Positions 1 to 5,509 are shown, counted from the first letter of the stretch. The stretch is 7,543 nt of DNA from Syntrophorhabdaceae bacterium (GCA_026415015.1 JAOAHW010000214.1:1-7543), one strand, 5' to 3'. Translations and numbers: made by a program. Notes: generated from the sequence alone by a model not told the origin.

Positions 1-1700
1 TCACTGTCATGTCTTATTTCACACTGGGGTAGCTCATCTAAATCTGGTAGTTGTCTATTAATGAAGGCTATCCCTGATGGGTCTGTCTTTCCATGCCAAA
101 GTGCCCTGCCCTCACAATCACGGACCACTATATCTACTCCCTCAACAGGCTGTCCATTCTTTAAGGATGTAACCCAAACAAGGGATGATTCTCTCCCCCA
201 CTTAAAATGGGCTGTCAGATCAGTAACAAGGGCTATGGTGGGACAATACATGGTCTTGCCCTTGCCTAAAAGAGATGCCCCGAGTATATTACTTTCTATC
301 TCCACCACATAGAATCCTGGGCCTCTAAGGGGTATACCCATAACCTCAAAGGCCTTTTGTCCTGAAGGCTTTGGCAATGCAAAGGTCATGGCGCCTTTTT
401 CTCCCTTAAGGATCGACCTTGACCTGCCAGCAGAGGCAACCTTTTTCATCCATTCTATGGCTGCCTTGTCTGTATCTATCCTGTCTATCCTCCCTGATAT
501 GTCTTTATGGCTACCCTCCAAGGTCCTCCCTGTCACCTCAGCCTCAATATTGCGGACCGTGACAGGTAACACAGGGTCTTCTTTTTCTATTATCCCGAAT
601 CTCCCTGAGAACTTAGCAAGGGGTGGATAGGCATCGGTCTTTATCTTGAGAGGGAACTTCTTTTCATTTATCAGGATTCTACCGCCATCATCCTTTAGAT
701 TTTTTGGCAGATAGATTGTAAATACTGTTTTTTCAGGAAAAGGCCCTGGAAAAGATACATCCTCCACAAACCCTCTTTTTTCATCCATCCTGGGCATATA
801 GGTCTTTTTTTCATCCTTTATTATTATCTGTCTTGCTATATTCGATGAAACCGGGGCATTAAACCTTATCCTCATGGGTAAAACAGGTATGCACCCTGCC
901 TTTGGATTTTCCCTCATGCATTCAAAAGAGGCAGTAAAAGGTTTTCTTGTCTTAAAGACAAATATCTGGTCCTTTATTGTAGGCATACCTGTTGTAGTCT
1001 TTATACCACTACCCCATACAAGACGGACTGTTGTATTATTTGGAAACATCCTTTTAGGCCTTAAAACTATCTCATATTTTTCTTTTTCAGGATAATAGCT
1101 TCTATGATATGCCTTTATAAGCCTCTCCCTTAAAGGGCCTTTTAATATCTCCACTTCAACAGGCTCTTTTATGCCATCGATATTGAAATATGCGTTTTTC
1201 ACAATTGATGCCTCATCTACTGGGCCATCGAGGGTTAGAATAAAGACTTGATGCTCTTCTATGTTATTGGTATCTGCTGAAGGAAAGGTAGCCTTTACAG
1301 CAGGTCCACCAGTAGAGAATGAAAAAGACCTCTCGCCTTCAATTTTATTTCCCTTTATGTCCTGGAGATGGTCTTTTAACCTGAATTCGCATACAATCCC
1401 TGCCTCAAGGTCTCTATCAAAGTCATAGACCCAATTTTTTCCATCCAACCACCGACCTCTGCCCTGGACAGGGCAATTAATTATAAAGGGGTCAGGGAGA
1501 TTGAGTTCACCAAAGGCTACCATCTGTTCTGAAAACCTTGCAGTAACCTCTCTTATATTTTTGATTACACCCTGAGGGGTAAAGCTATCTATCTTTACAG
1601 TGCCTTTTGAGGCTTTATCATCGGCGAGAACAGTACTGGAATAACCCACGAAGATAATCAAAAAAATAATAAAAATAAAAATCTTTAATATATTTTTCAT
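1..1700 (-). CDS. Alpha-2-macroglobulin family protein, N-terminal part (runs off the left edge)
   Basis: The frame is open from ATG (1700-1698) to the window edge, about 566 codons without a stop. Residues 1-26 form a signal peptide: MKNILK, a long Ile/Phe core, then VLA before DD, suggesting signal peptidase I cleavage after Ala26. There is no lipobox Cys, unlike E. coli YfhM. The rest is beta-rich and matches, from memory, the N-terminal half of large bacterial alpha-2-macroglobulins (COG2373). Examples are the GRGRWLDGKNWVYDF segment and the paired cysteines C261/C270 in FECMRENPKAGC followed by PMRIRFNAPV. Family members are usually 1500-1900 residues and act as periplasmic protease traps protecting the envelope, often beside pbpC. 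The thioester (CxEQ) region, if present, lies beyond the window. A GGGGG Shine-Dalgarno sits at 1706-1710. The gene is divergent from hsp20. Confidence 0.83.
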   Translation of the reverse strand, partial: MKNILKIFIFIIFLIIFVGYSSTVLADDKASKGTVKIDSFTPQGVIKNIREVTARFSEQMVAFGELNLPDPFIINCPVQGRGRWLDGKNWVYDFDRDLEAGIVCEFRLKDHLQDIKGNKIEGERSFSFSTGGPAVKATFPSADTNNIEEHQVFILTLDGPVDEASIVKNAYFNIDGIKEPVEVEILKGPLRERLIKAYHRSYYPEKEKYEIVLRPKRMFPNNTTVRLVWGSGIKTTTGMPTIKDQIFVFKTRKPFTASFECMRENPKAGCIPVLPMRIRFNAPVSSNIARQIIIKDEKKTYMPRMDEKRGFVEDVSFPGPFPEKTVFTIYLPKNLKDDGGRILINEKKFPLKIKTDAYPPLAKFSGRFGIIEKEDPVLPVTVRNIEAEVTGRTLEGSHKDISGRIDRIDTDKAAIEWMKKVASAGRSRSILKGEKGAMTFALPKPSGQKAFEVMGIPLRGPGFYVVEIESNILGASLLGKGKTMYCPTIALVTDLTAHFKWGRESSLVWVTSLKNGQPVEGVDIVVRDCEGRALWHGKTDPSGIAFINRQLPDLDELPQCEIRHDS

Positions 1701-1733
1701 CTTTACCCCCAGGTTTAGACAGTGATTTTTTGT

Positions 1734-1762
1734 ATTATAGCACTCCTGTTGGCTAATGGCAT
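1734..1762 (-). promoter_or_regulatory. Promoter candidate for the alpha-2-macroglobulin gene (extended -10)
   Basis: On the minus strand TGCTATAAT gives a perfect -10 (1739-1734) with the TGn extension. A weaker -35, ATGCCA (1762-1757, 4 of 6 matches to TTGACA), lies 17 nt away. Transcription would begin near 1727, leaving a short leader of about 27 nt before the ATG. The site was found by reading consensus matches only. Confidence 0.55.
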
Positions 1763-1826
1763 TTAAAATTTAAGTTCACAGGCAGGGCAGCATTTCTGAA
1801 AAATTATCATCTCTAATCATAAGGTA

Positions 1827-1854
1827 TTGACAAATAAGAAAAGAGGATTAAATT
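1827..1854 (+). promoter_or_regulatory. Promoter candidate for hsp20
   Basis: A perfect -35 TTGACA (1827-1832) is followed after 16 nt by TAAATT (1849-1854, 4 of 6 matches to TATAAT) in very AT-rich DNA. The start would be near 1861, about 45 nt before the ATG. It looks like a housekeeping sigma-70 promoter; I see no convincing sigma-32 promoter or complete CIRCE operator here. Confidence 0.45.
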
Positions 1855-1905
1855 TTTTATAGAAACGTAACTAATTAATATTAAACAAGAAAGGAGGGAT
1901 GGTAT

Positions 1906-2352
1906 ATGACAGACCTGACACTTTGGAAACCATTCAGGGAACTTGAGAGGATAAGGAAGGAGATGGATAATATCTGGGACACCTTTTTTGACAGAAAACC
2001 TTTAAGCGGTTATGGTGTTTCAGAGTGGATGCCATCTCTCGATGTATCAGAGACAAAAAACAGCTATATAGTAAAGGCAGAGGTGCCTGGCATTGACCCG
2101 AAAGAGGTGGAGATCTCTTTAAATGATAACATCCTGACTATAAAAGGTGAAAAGAAACAGGAAAAGGAAGAAGAGAATGAGAACTACCACATAATCGAAC
2201 GTAGTTATGGTGGCTTTACAAGGTCCTTCAGGCTGCCAGGCCAGGTCCAGAACGACAAGGTAAAGGCAACATACAAAAACGGGATACTGAAGATAACCCT
2301 GCCAAAGACAGAAGAGGCAAAGAAAAAAGAGATAAAGATAGCTGTGGAGTAA
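1906..2352 (+). CDS. Hsp20 / alpha-crystallin family small heat-shock protein
   Basis: This encodes 148 residues, the usual length for bacterial Hsp20. The N-terminal arm (1-40, LWKPFRELERIRKEMDNIW) is of the type that drives oligomerisation. The alpha-crystallin domain spans about 41-136 and includes the PGIDPKEVEI loop, the SYGGFTRSFRLP stretch and the diagnostic YKNGILKITLPK (123-134). The C-terminal tail carries an IxI motif (IKI, 143-145) that docks between dimers. The family holds unfolding cytosolic proteins without ATP until DnaK or ClpB refolds them. AAGGAGGG at 1891-1898 is a strong Shine-Dalgarno 7 nt before the ATG, supporting this start. The gene appears monocistronic, with its own promoter candidate and a terminator 20 bp after the stop codon. 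Confidence 0.95.
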   Translation: MTDLTLWKPFRELERIRKEMDNIWDTFFDRKPLSGYGVSEWMPSLDVSETKNSYIVKAEVPGIDPKEVEISLNDNILTIKGEKKQEKEEENENYHIIERSYGGFTRSFRLPGQVQNDKVKATYKNGILKITLPKTEEAKKKEIKIAVE

Positions 2353-2372
2353 AATACAAAAAAACCAGCATG

Positions 2373-2399
2373 GGCGTCCCTATCGGGGCGCCTTTTTTT
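2373..2399 (+). terminator. Intrinsic terminator after hsp20
   Basis: GGCGTCCC (2373-2380) pairs with GGGGCGCC (2385-2392) as an 8-bp stem with one G-T wobble and a TATC loop. Seven T residues follow at once (2393-2399). An A-rich stretch lies upstream of the stem, so weak function from the other strand is possible, though no minus-strand gene needs it. Confidence 0.9.
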
Positions 2400-2412
2400 A
2401 TCATCAAAAATA

Positions 2413-2442
2413 TTGCTTTTTTCTTATCTGGGGTATTAAAAT
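2413..2442 (+). promoter_or_regulatory. Promoter candidate for the small Cys-rich gene
   Basis: TTGCTT (2413-2418) and TAAAAT (2437-2442, 5 of 6 matches) are separated by 18 nt, giving a start near 2449, just after the hsp20 terminator. The -35 sequence and its T-rich flank (ATTGCTTTTT) are the same as at the cold-shock gene promoter 432 bp downstream. Confidence 0.45.
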
Positions 2443-2490
2443 CTTGTAAAATATTCATACCGTAAAATAAGTAAAGATATGGAGGTTCCA

Positions 2491-2808
2491 GTGAAAGAAG
2501 GCCGTGACAGGTTTATAACAGAATCTATGGGTCAATGCTGGCATGACTATGACATAGACAAACCAATAAACACTTACTCCCTTGAGGCTTATATCTGTAA
2601 AAAATGTAAGGGCTTTATACTGGGAAACAATGATTTCACTATAGAAGAGGATTTTCAAAGGCTATGGCAATGGGCAAAAGGACAAAAAGACATGGAGGAC
2701 CTCATAGCAAGGTTCAATGAGGCATCTTTTAAAGACAAGGAAGAAGGCACTACATACCGCAACAAGTTTGCCGATGCTGTCTACGATTATCTCAAGGCAA
2801 GAAGATAA
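2491..2808 (+). CDS. Small protein of uncertain function with CxH and CxxC pairs, phage-type resemblance
   Basis: The function is unknown. The start is chosen as GTG 2491, giving 105 residues. An upstream in-frame ATG at 2479 overlaps the only good Shine-Dalgarno, GGAGG (2481-2485), which lies 5 nt before the GTG. C16, H18, C36 and C39 (QCWHDYD, then CKKC) could form one metal site, probably zinc. The second half contains DFTIEEDFQRLWQWAKGQ and ends in FADAVYDYLKARR. From memory, this layout (CWH, CxxC, a DF...LW.WA helix and a C-terminal FADA..YL) recurs in short phage and prophage proteins, some annotated as phage ABA-sandwich proteins; that is resemblance, not a search result. No other phage gene is present. 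It has its own promoter candidate and sits between two stress genes. Confidence 0.7.
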   Translation: MKEGRDRFITESMGQCWHDYDIDKPINTYSLEAYICKKCKGFILGNNDFTIEEDFQRLWQWAKGQKDMEDLIARFNEASFKDKEEGTTYRNKFADAVYDYLKARR

Positions 2809-2820
2809 CAGGATATGGTC

Positions 2821-2874
2821 TAAAAAATAAAATATAAAAAATATATTGCTTTTTCATTATTACTGTGTGATAAT
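2821..2874 (+). promoter_or_regulatory. Strong promoter of the cold-shock gene with UP-like A/T tract
   Basis: TTGCTT (2846-2851) is followed after exactly 17 nt by GATAAT (2869-2874), preceded by TGT (an extended -10). The 25 bases just upstream of the -35 (2821-2845) are all A or T with phased A-runs, which is typical of an UP element. The predicted start is near 2881. Confidence 0.65.
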
Positions 2875-2880
2875 AGCTTC

Positions 2881-2990
2881 AGAAGTTTTCGGAAGCATTT
2901 GTTAGTAGTAACTGCAGAAATATTCATTTTTGTTGTCTCTTCTTAACACAGCACCGTAATCCTTCAATAAAAAAAAGTGAGGTAGTTTTT
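2881..2990 (+). promoter_or_regulatory. Predicted long 5' leader of the cold-shock gene
   Basis: From the predicted start to the ATG the leader is about 110 nt, with no credible ORF. Long leaders on cold-shock mRNAs are known in other bacteria to fold differently at low temperature and control translation. I see small inverted repeats (such as GTTA/TAAC near 2901-2912) but no match to the E. coli cold box. The Shine-Dalgarno GTGAGGT lies at 2977-2983, after a run of A residues. The thermosensing role is inference. Confidence 0.35.
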
Positions 2991-3191
2991 ATGTCAAAAG
3001 GAAAGGTTAAGTGGTTTAACGATGCAAAGGGTTTTGGTTTCATTACAAAAGATGACGGCACAGATGTGTTTGTCCATCACAGCTCTATTAAGGGAAGTGG
3101 TTTCAAATCCCTAAGTGAAGGCGAGTCTGTAACCTTTGATGTTATAAATGGCCCAAAAGGTCCTGCAGCATCAAATGTGGTAAAAGGCTAA
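2991..3191 (+). CDS. csp: Cold-shock domain protein (CspA family)
   Basis: At 66 residues this is the standard size of a single cold-shock domain. It opens with the canonical MSKGKVKWFN. RNP1 is KGFGFI (13-18) and RNP2 is VFVHH (26-30), and the aromatic residues of both lie on the single-strand-binding face. The C-terminal GPKGPAASNVV (54-64) is the usual last strand. Members bind single-stranded RNA or DNA and melt mRNA structure, either on cold shock or constitutively as RNA chaperones; which applies here cannot be read from the protein. The gene stands alone with a strong promoter, a leader of about 110 nt and a terminator starting 8 bp after the stop codon. Confidence 0.97.
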   Translation: MSKGKVKWFNDAKGFGFITKDDGTDVFVHHSSIKGSGFKSLSEGESVTFDVINGPKGPAASNVVKG

Positions 3192-3198
3192 TCTACTT

Positions 3199-3236
3199 GC
3201 AGGCCGGTTTCTGCCGGCCTGCCTTTTTTGTTTTTT
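3199..3236 (+). terminator. Intrinsic terminator after the cold-shock gene
   Basis: GCAGGCCGG (3199-3207) and CCGGCCTGC (3214-3222) form a perfect 9-bp GC-rich stem with a TTTCTG loop. After one C come two T6 runs separated by a G (3224-3236). Confidence 0.95.
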
Positions 3237-3309
3237 CATCCCTTAAATCCAACGACCCATTATCCCTCTAAAGTTCTCAAAAATCATTTATTATTCCCAT
3301 TTAAAAACT

Positions 3310-3338
3310 ATGACAAACAACAATTAAATTATTATATT
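3310..3338 (+). promoter_or_regulatory. Promoter candidate for the ferredoxin-cytochrome b operon
   Basis: ATGACA (3310-3315, 5 of 6 matches to TTGACA) and TATATT (3333-3338, 5 of 6 matches) are exactly 17 nt apart. The predicted start is near 3345, giving a short leader of about 28 nt. A small inverted repeat TAGTG/CACTA lies between the -10 and the Shine-Dalgarno; no operator for a known regulator is recognised. Confidence 0.55.
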
Positions 3339-3358
3339 TAGTGATAACAGAACACTAT

Positions 3359-3368
3359 AGGAGGTGAT
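3359..3368 (+). promoter_or_regulatory. Near-complete Shine-Dalgarno deciding the ferredoxin start
   Basis: AGGAGGTGAT is complementary to ten bases of the usual 16S rRNA 3' end. Its last bases are part of an in-frame GTG (3364) and ATG (3367). Both are too close to the core to be normal starts. The ATG at 3373, 8 nt after AGGAGG, is the likely one. Confidence 0.75.
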
Positions 3369-3372
3369 GGCC

Positions 3373-4356
3373 ATGGATATAACCCGAAGGGGATTTTTTC
3401 TTATATCAACAGGTCTTCTGTCTTCTATCCTGATAAAAGATAATGCCCATGGAAAAGAAGGCAGATATGCAACGCTCATCGACATTTCAAAATGTGATGG
3501 GTGTTGCGGAGAACCCATCCCAAGATGTGTCCTTGTATGCAGAGAACAAAATAAGGCAAGATTCCCTGAACCAAAAAAACCCATACACCCATACTGGCCA
3601 AGAAAGACCTATGAGGACTGGTCTGACAAGAAAGGGATGATAAACACTTTAACCCCATACAACTGGATATTTGTTCAAAAGGTAACTGTAGATGGCAAAG
3701 ATATTTTTATCCCCAGGAGGTGTATGCACTGTGATAACCCGCCATGTGTAAGGGGATGCCCCTTTGGTGCCTTAACCAAAAGACCACAGGGAAACTCTGT
3801 TATAAATGAAAGCCTGTGTTTTGGTGGGGCAAAATGCAGGGATGTATGTCCCTGGCATATCCCCCAGAGACAAGCTGGTGTAGGTATCTACCTCCATATA
3901 TTACCTAAATATGCAGGCGGTGGCGTCATGTACAAATGTGACCTCTGTAAGGACAGGATAGAAAAAGGTGAAGAACCTGCCTGTGTTGTGGCATGCAGGG
4001 ATAGATTAAAAGACAAGGCTGTCTTTACCTTTGGTGAGAGGATAAACATATATGAGCTGGCGAGGAAAAGGGTAAGAGAACAAGGACTCTTTTTATATGG
4101 AGATAGACAGAATGGTGGCACATCAACCATTTATTTATCAGAGATACCCTTTGATGCCATAGAAAAGGCACTTGCCTCCAAAAAGGAAAGGTTTCAAATG
4201 CCTTATGAGGTGAGAAACAAAATCCAGACCACATTCAATCCCATAGGTAAGGTCGTCATCACCTCTGGTTTTTTATCCATAGCAGGGGCTGTGGTCTCTG
4301 CAATTATCTCCAAGAACAGAGAAAAAGGAGGTGATGAAGATGCCAGGAAGGATTAA
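3373..4356 (+). CDS. Tat-exported four-motif iron-sulfur electron-transfer protein with C-terminal membrane anchor (FdnH/HybA-like)
   Basis: From ATG 3373 the protein has 327 residues. A Tat signal opens it (TRRGFF, R5-R6, then a hydrophobic stretch to about residue 20), so it should be exported folded. Four Cys groups follow. Group I is C41, C44, C45, C52, C56, with a 7-residue gap where ferredoxins usually have 2. Group II is C117, C120, C125, C129 (CX2CX4CX3C). Group III is C149, C155, C159, with Gly152 at the expected second Cys. Group IV is C189, C192, C204, C208. A C-terminal helix at about 291-313 (VVITSGFLSIAGAVVSAIIS) would anchor it with the clusters outside, as in FdnH and HybA. 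Such proteins wire a periplasmic oxidoreductase to a membrane cytochrome b. The next gene, overlapping by 17 bp, is that cytochrome; no catalytic subunit is in view. The last Cys of group IV is followed by Arg, not the common Pro. Confidence 0.85.
   Translation: MDITRRGFFLISTGLLSSILIKDNAHGKEGRYATLIDISKCDGCCGEPIPRCVLVCREQNKARFPEPKKPIHPYWPRKTYEDWSDKKGMINTLTPYNWIFVQKVTVDGKDIFIPRRCMHCDNPPCVRGCPFGALTKRPQGNSVINESLCFGGAKCRDVCPWHIPQRQAGVGIYLHILPKYAGGGVMYKCDLCKDRIEKGEEPACVVACRDRLKDKAVFTFGERINIYELARKRVREQGLFLYGDRQNGGTSTIYLSEIPFDAIEKALASKKERFQMPYEVRNKIQTTFNPIGKVVITSGFLSIAGAVVSAIISKNREKGGDEDARKD
4325..4335 (+). promoter_or_regulatory. Eleven-base Shine-Dalgarno inside the ferredoxin gene, deciding the cytochrome b start
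   Basis: AAGGAGGTGAT matches eleven bases of the anti-Shine-Dalgarno region. As at 3359, it runs into an in-frame ATG (4334) that is too close to use. The ATG at 4340, 8 nt after AGGAGG, is preferred. The site lies within the last ten codons of the ferredoxin gene, indicating translational coupling. Confidence 0.75.
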
Positions 4357-5074
4357 AAGACACACATCCATAGAAATCCTTGAACACTGGGTCTTGGCTG
4401 CATCAGGGATCATCCTCATCTTTACAGGCCTTGGTTGTCTACCCCTTTTCAAAAGGTATTATATAACAGAGATACCAGGGTTTGCATGGACAGGTGATTT
4501 CAATACAGTAACCACTGTCCATTATACTGCATCCATATTTTTCGTCATGGCTGTATGTTTTCATATACTCTATCATGGCATCAAAAAAGAGTTCGGGTTA
4601 TTGCCAAAAAAGGGGGATGTGAAAAATGGTATAAAAGTTATGGCTGCCATGATAGGTATAGGAGAGGAGCCTCCTTCAGACAAATACCTCCCTGAGCAGA
4701 GGATTGCCTATATAGGCATTGGGGCCATAATACTTCTCCTTACTGTAACAGGCATTATAAAGGTATTGAAAAACCTCGAATGGGTCGTGCTTTCCCCTTC
4801 CTCAGAGGCATTAAATACAATCATCCATACATTATCAGGCTTTATCTTTATGATAGCCTTTATTATCCACGTTGCCATAGTCATATTCTTTAAATCCAAC
4901 TGGCCCCTTTTAAAGAGCATGTTTACAGGCTGGGTTGACGAGGACTATGTAAAACACAGGCACTCCATATGGTATGAAAAAATAAAGGGAAAAATAACTC
5001 AAGAGGAATTGACTGAACCCAAAGAAACAGAACCATGCAAGGAGGAAGAAAATGCCCACAAAGATAATAATTAA
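4340..5074 (+). CDS. Four-helix diheme cytochrome b, formate dehydrogenase gamma subunit-like (FdnI family)
   Basis: This encodes 244 residues with four membrane helices, at about 17-36, 56-80, 120-142 and 160-184. Candidate heme ligands are H16 (LEHWVL), H61 (VHYTAS), H163 (IIHTLSG) and H177 (IIHVAI). From memory, E. coli FdnI uses His18, 57, 155 and 169; the order is the same and the 14-residue spacing of the last pair is identical. H75 and H79 at the end of helix 2 are extra. The family takes electrons from an FdnH/HybA-type ferredoxin and reduces quinone, or works in reverse. The segment after helix 2 (GIGEEPPSDKYLPEQR) matches the FdnI loop style. The C-terminus is a hydrophilic, Glu/Lys-rich tail of about 30 residues. 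It overlaps the ferredoxin gene by 17 bp and the next gene by 23 bp, so the three form one operon. Confidence 0.88.
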   Translation: MPGRIKRHTSIEILEHWVLAASGIILIFTGLGCLPLFKRYYITEIPGFAWTGDFNTVTTVHYTASIFFVMAVCFHILYHGIKKEFGLLPKKGDVKNGIKVMAAMIGIGEEPPSDKYLPEQRIAYIGIGAIILLLTVTGIIKVLKNLEWVVLSPSSEALNTIIHTLSGFIFMIAFIIHVAIVIFFKSNWPLLKSMFTGWVDEDYVKHRHSIWYEKIKGKITQEELTEPKETEPCKEEENAHKDNN

Positions 5075-5426
5075 AATTAAAGACATAACCCTAAAGGCTG
5101 AATTATTTGATTCAGAGTGTGCAAAGGCTATTCTCAATATACTGCCCATTGAGGCAAGACCAAATGAGTGGGGAGATGAATTCTATTTTACAATACCTGT
5201 GGAATACAGTCTTGATGAGACTGCAACAACAGATGTAAAGGCAGGAGATATAGGATACTGGCCACCTGGAAGTGCCCTCGCCATATTTTTCGGACCAACA
5301 CCTCTGAGTTCAGACAGCAAACCAGTACCGGCAAGCAAGGTCAATATTCTGGGTAGAATAACCGATGACCCAAAAATCTTAAAGAAAGCAAAGGGTGCAG
5401 AGATAATTCAAATAACTAAAAAGTAA
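5052..5426 (+). CDS. Small cyclophilin-fold protein (TM1367-like, Cyclophil_like family)
   Basis: This is a 124-residue cytosolic protein without signal peptide or membrane segment. The core NEWGDEFYFTIPV (38-50), GDIGYWPPGSALAIFFGPTP (65-84) and VNILGRI (97-103) matches the short bacterial and archaeal cyclophilin-like family typified by Thermotoga TM1367, as I remember it. Members share the cyclophilin barrel, but prolyl isomerase activity has not been generally established and the role is unknown. The start ATG 5052 follows GGAGG (5041-5045) by 6 nt and lies inside the cytochrome b gene, so translation is probably coupled. The context suggests a role linked to the upstream electron-transfer module, but this could be chance. 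Its TAA (5424-5426) directly touches the 3' end of a tRNA gene on the other strand. Confidence 0.8.
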   Translation: MPTKIIIKIKDITLKAELFDSECAKAILNILPIEARPNEWGDEFYFTIPVEYSLDETATTDVKAGDIGYWPPGSALAIFFGPTPLSSDSKPVPASKVNILGRITDDPKILKKAKGAEIIQITKK

Positions 5427-5500
5427 TGCCCCCGGCATGACTCGAACATGCGGCACATGGATTAGGAATCCATTGCTCTATCCGCCTGAGCTACGGGGGC
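5427..5500 (-). tRNA. tRNA-Arg, anticodon CCU (decodes AGG)
   Basis: Read on the minus strand, this is a complete 74-nt cloverleaf. The 7-bp acceptor is GCCCCCG/CGGGGGC with discriminator A. The D stem is GCTC/GAGC and the anticodon stem ATGGA/TCCAT encloses the loop TTCCTAA (CCT at 34-36). A 5-nt variable region follows, then the T stem GCATG/CATGC with loop TTCGAGT. All stems pair without mismatch. CCA is not encoded and must be added after transcription. AGG is a common Arg codon in the genes of this window, so this tRNA is likely to matter for general translation. The gene converges on the cyclophilin-fold gene with no spacing. Confidence 0.96.
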
Positions 5501-5509
5501 AATATATCT

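Noticed and set aside
61..1095. Plus-strand open frames at 61-312, 388-630 and 874-1095
   Set aside because: They lie opposite the continuous alpha-2-macroglobulin frame, show no family resemblance and have no Shine-Dalgarno.
1737..1763. A true CIRCE/HrcA operator before hsp20
   Set aside because: Only the left half matches; the right half has 3 of 9 bases, so it is listed as a low-interest finding and not as a feature.
3443..3640. Short plus- and minus-strand frames inside the ferredoxin gene
   Set aside because: They overlap a gene with clear Cys motifs and Tat signal; their translations have no domain-like features.
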